From positions 1 through 5,369 of the forward strand of contig JADQBO010000506.1 of the NCBI GenBank assembly GCA_016278585.1: a DNA stretch of 5,369 nt, given 5' to 3'. Within the stretch, counting starts at the first letter, position 1. The number at the start of each line of letters is the position of its first letter. Made by a program: the position numbers and the translations under genes. Shown here piece by piece: positions 4,791-5,369 of this stretch. Source of the stretch: Desulfosporosinus sp. (lineage in GTDB: Bacteria > Bacillota > Desulfitobacteriia > Desulfitobacteriales > Desulfitobacteriaceae). The notes beneath the pieces were generated by a model, which was not told the DNA's origin, searched no databases, and saw only the letters and a list, made by a program, of their open reading frames with translations.

Positions 4791-5369
4791 CCTCAAAACC
4801 CCTTATCGACAATCTTAAGGGATTTGGTTTCTACTCCTACACCAGGTACTATATCTCTAGCTGCAGGCATGCCTGATCCAGCCCTTTATCCTATGGAGGT
4901 CTTTGCAGAGTTATTTAACCACAATATTGGCACCGCTGCCCCTGCTGATTTTGGGCATATTCCTACAGAAGGTTATAACCCTTTGAGAAGGGCAATCGCC
5001 ACAATGTTGAGCGAGAAGGGCATACCGGCTTCGACGGAGAACATACTCACTCTTACTGGGTCCCAGCAGGGCTTATATTTACTTAGTAAGGTTTTATTGG
5101 AACCAGGCGACTATGTCGTGATGGAAGCACCAACGTTTATCGGTGCTATTCAGGTATTTCAGGCGGCAGGGGCAAGAATTTTAAGCCTGCCTTGCTCGGA
5201 AAAATTATCATTAGAGCTGTTGGAGGACTTTCTGATTCGCTACCGGCCAAAATTGTTATATATCATACCGACTTATCAAAACCCGACCGGCAGGGTTTTG
5301 CCTGAACAAGAGCGCCAAGATTTGATAAAACTTGCTAAGCGTCATCGACTCGTTATAGTCGAGGACGAT
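4791..5369 (+). pseudogene. MocR-type regulator, aminotransferase-like domain in frame after the TAG (3' end outside window)
   Basis: Directly after the TAG the same frame runs 193 codons to the window end with no further stop. It reads PQNPLSTILRDLV, then the fold-type I aminotransferase-like domain of MocR proteins: ISLAAGMPDPALYP near its start, the glycine-turn GYNPLRRAI, TLTGSQQGLYLLSKVLLEPGD (cofactor phosphate region), the substrate-side YQNPTGRVLP and finally IVEDD, the Asp region that contacts the PLP ring. The PLP-binding lysine lies beyond the window. No restart looks convincing: ATG codons at 4869 and 4893 lack ribosome sites and would cut into the conserved start of the domain. 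The simplest view is one mocR gene, 4479 to beyond 5369, interrupted at codon 104 by a nonsense mutation, sequence error or recoded codon. Preservation of the frame suggests the interruption is recent or tolerated. Confidence 0.75.
4796..4830 (+). other. Stem-loop five bases after the in-frame TAG
   Basis: CCCTTA (4800-4805) pairs perfectly with TAAGGG (4816-4821) around a 10-base loop. Contiguous AAAC (4796-4799) can pair with GTTT (4827-4830), leaving a 5-base bulge on the 3' side. A hairpin just 3' of a stop codon is the layout of readthrough and pyrrolysine or selenocysteine insertion elements, but a stem this short also arises by chance. Confidence 0.35.

Noticed and set aside
4869..5369. 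Independent aminotransferase gene starting at ATG 4869 or 4893
   Set aside because: No ribosome site precedes either ATG, and the conserved ISLAAGMPDP start of the domain would be cut; frame continuity with the winged-helix part argues for one interrupted gene.

Overview
The window looks like chromosomal DNA from a low- to mid-GC Bacillota (Firmicutes), most plausibly an anaerobic, Clostridia- or Negativicutes-like lineage. This rests on strong purine-rich Shine-Dalgarno sites before most starts, short T-tailed terminators and the gene mix. No rRNA or other lineage marker is present, so the assignment is tentative.

Layout, left to right. (1) Positions 2-928, + strand: the C-terminal two thirds of selO (ydiU), a pseudokinase-fold protein AMPylase. 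(2) Positions 929-1304: a 376-base non-coding stretch with a perfect 12-bp inverted repeat, a rho-independent terminator, and a near-perfect palindrome over a candidate promoter for the next gene. (3) Positions 1305-2117, +: uppP (bacA-type), an undecaprenyl-diphosphate phosphatase, visibly more A+T-rich than selO. (4) Positions 2118-2393: a tiny possible gene remnant, a tandem 16-bp C-rich repeat resembling mobile REP-like DNA, and a terminator that works on paper in both directions between the convergent uppP and dps. (5) Positions 2394-3137, - strand: a Dps-family mini-ferritin with an unusual Q/N-rich N-terminal tail. (6) Positions 3330-4362, -: azlC and azlD, overlapping by 8 bases, encoding a two-subunit branched-chain amino acid exporter. 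(7) Positions 4479-5369, +, divergent from azlCD: a MocR/GabR-type regulator (GntR winged helix plus PLP aminotransferase-like domain), cut off by the window end.

The azlCD/mocR locus is the most interesting part. The two divergent promoters have overlapping -35 boxes, and three related half-sites (consensus AATTGGATA) lie on them, so the MocR protein probably controls both itself and the exporter. The mocR gene carries an in-frame TAG at codon 104, exactly in the linker between its two domains. The aminotransferase half continues in the same frame without another stop to the window end, and a small stem-loop begins five bases after the TAG. This could be a nonsense mutation, a sequencing error, or recoding (readthrough or pyrrolysine). 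Neighbouring azlC and azlD both end in TAG; azlC has a TGA directly after it.

No tRNA, rRNA, CRISPR array or intact insertion sequence was seen.
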